Source: Clostridiales bacterium
Lineage (GTDB): Bacteria > Bacillota > Clostridia > Lachnospirales > JAITVM01
Length of the DNA stretch: 5,728 nucleotides
Assembly (NCBI GenBank): GCA_031285815.1
Contig: JAITVM010000281.1
Coordinates: 1 to 5,728, forward strand
Reading direction: 5' to 3'
The notes beneath the pieces are model-generated. The model ran no database searches, had not been told where the DNA came from, and worked only from the letters and a program-made list of their open reading frames with translations. The position numbers were made by a program, and so were the translations under genes. Of the stretch, positions 4,776 to 5,728 are shown piece by piece (position 1 is the stretch's first letter; each line of letters opens with the position of its first letter).

Positions 4776-5728
4776 ATGCAAGAATATATATATCCTACAA
4801 AAGAGAAGGCGCTGATGGGCGAAACATTGGCGGCTTCGGCAGACCTCTCTGTTATGATGGGCGTCAATCTCACAGAGGCTAACAGCGGCGATATGATCGT
4901 TTATACAGTATCAATTGCCAACCATGGCCCCGATGCGGCCATCGCGCCCACCGTCACCGACGCGCTACCTGCTGTGCTGGAAAACCACGAGTTCAGCGTT
5001 GACAACGGCGCAAACTGGTCGGCATGGCAGGGCAGTTATACCCTGCCCGACATCGCGCCCGGGCTGACCTATATCCTTATGCTGCGGGGCACGGCCGCCA
5101 TTGAGGCGCGGGGAAGCTACCAAAACACCGCCGAGGTTGCCAGCGCAACCCCCGACCCCAACCATGCCGACAACACAGCCCGCTCCGCCGCGACGCAATA
5201 TTTGCCGACCGCCGATCTGAGCCTTGCCATGACAGTCGACAATGACTCTTACGAAATTTTGCTGACAACCGGCGACTGGGCGACCTATACCGTCACGGTG
5301 ACCAATAACGGCCCGGCCGCCGCGGTCAATCCGCTTATAACCGTGCCGCCGCCGGATTTGCTGGAAAACACAGAGCTGAGCCTCGACGGTCAGGCGACAT
5401 GGTCCGAGTGGACGGAAACGATACCGCTTGGCGATCTGGCGGCGGGCGGTTCCGTAACGGTATACCTGCGCGGGCAGCTCAAGGAAAGCGATGCTAACAG
5501 CATCCTCAACACTGCTTTTGCAAGTTGCGATAACTATGCCGATAAGCCTTATAAACCGGCGTTTATCTACGTATACCTTCGCGGGATTTCCGGTGCAAGC
5601 AATGTCAGGATGGATGTAACTGAAGATAATGGAAATACCAAACCCGGCGAGTCCATTGAATATCGTATTTATGTCAGTAATTATAGCTACGCCAGATGTT
5701 TTACGACGTTATATTTCACACCGCCGCC
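4776..5728 (+). CDS. DUF11-type repeat protein, N-terminal part (continues past the window)
   Basis: The frame is open for 317 codons to the window edge. AAAGGAG at 4761-4767, eight bases upstream, fixes the ATG at 4776. Two tandem beta-rich repeats of about 124 residues begin ADLSV (22) and ADLSL (146). Each contains 'Y-T-V-x-(I/V)-x-N-x-G-P' (residues 43-52 and 171-180), a 'LEN' step (68-70, 196-198) and a 'WSAW/WSEW' step (81-84, 209-212). A more diverged third copy starts near 274 (RMDVTEDNGNTKPGESIEYRIYVSN). This matches the DUF11/conserved-repeat domain, an immunoglobulin-like fold common in bacterial surface proteins. Oddly, there is no N-terminal signal peptide or hydrophobic segment (it begins MQEYIYPTKEK), so location is uncertain. 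The coding DNA is much more G+C-rich through residues about 28-230 than the scr genes. Function unknown. Confidence 0.8.
   Translation, partial: MQEYIYPTKEKALMGETLAASADLSVMMGVNLTEANSGDMIVYTVSIANHGPDAAIAPTVTDALPAVLENHEFSVDNGANWSAWQGSYTLPDIAPGLTYILMLRGTAAIEARGSYQNTAEVASATPDPNHADNTARSAATQYLPTADLSLAMTVDNDSYEILLTTGDWATYTVTVTNNGPAAAVNPLITVPPPDLLENTELSLDGQATWSEWTETIPLGDLAAGGSVTVYLRGQLKESDANSILNTAFASCDNYADKPYKPAFIYVYLRGISGASNVRMDVTEDNGNTKPGESIEYRIYVSNYSYARCFTTLYFTPP

Noticed and set aside
4965..5268. Overlapping minus-strand open frames of 77 and 63 codons
   Set aside because: They lie opposite the G+C-rich DUF11 repeats, where stop codons are rare on the opposite strand. They have low-complexity Gly/Arg-rich products and no support of their own.

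Overview
The window looks like chromosomal DNA of a low-to-moderate G+C Gram-positive bacterium, probably a clostridium. The grounds are strong AAGGAGG/AAAGGAG ribosome sites, AT-rich intergenic DNA, a phosphotransferase (PTS) sucrose operon under a LacI-family repressor, and an exact match to the Firmicutes catabolite-repression (cre) consensus. I cannot name the species. All recognised genes read on the + strand.

Layout: (1) 1-257 is the 3' end of a cation diffusion facilitator (CDF) metal transporter gene. (2) 303-1283 is a ScrR-type sucrose repressor, whose stop codon lies inside a terminator-like hairpin. (3) 1284-1574 is a regulatory intergenic region with two perfect 16-bp palindromes, a TATAAT box and a good Shine-Dalgarno site. 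(4) 1575-2957 is the sucrose PTS permease EIIBC (scrA). (5) 2962-4374 is sucrose-6-phosphate hydrolase (scrB), 4 bp after scrA, with its ribosome site inside the end of scrA. (6) 4375-4775 is a 401-bp gap with no convincing gene but several inverted repeats, including a roughly 110-nt nested stem structure ending in a T-run. (7) 4776 to the window end is the start of a DUF11-type repeat protein, open at the 3' edge and much richer in G+C through its middle.

Genes 2, 4 and 5 form a self-contained sucrose module. ScrA imports and phosphorylates sucrose to sucrose-6-phosphate, ScrB splits this to glucose-6-phosphate and fructose, and ScrR is expected to repress scrAB when sucrose is absent. No EIIA domain and no fructokinase are encoded here, so both must be supplied from elsewhere.

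The CDF and DUF11 genes show no functional tie to the module. I see no clear new defence or mobile system. The least explained parts are the structured leader-like DNA before the DUF11 gene, the leaderless DUF11 protein with its composition shift, and a perfect hairpin inside scrR.
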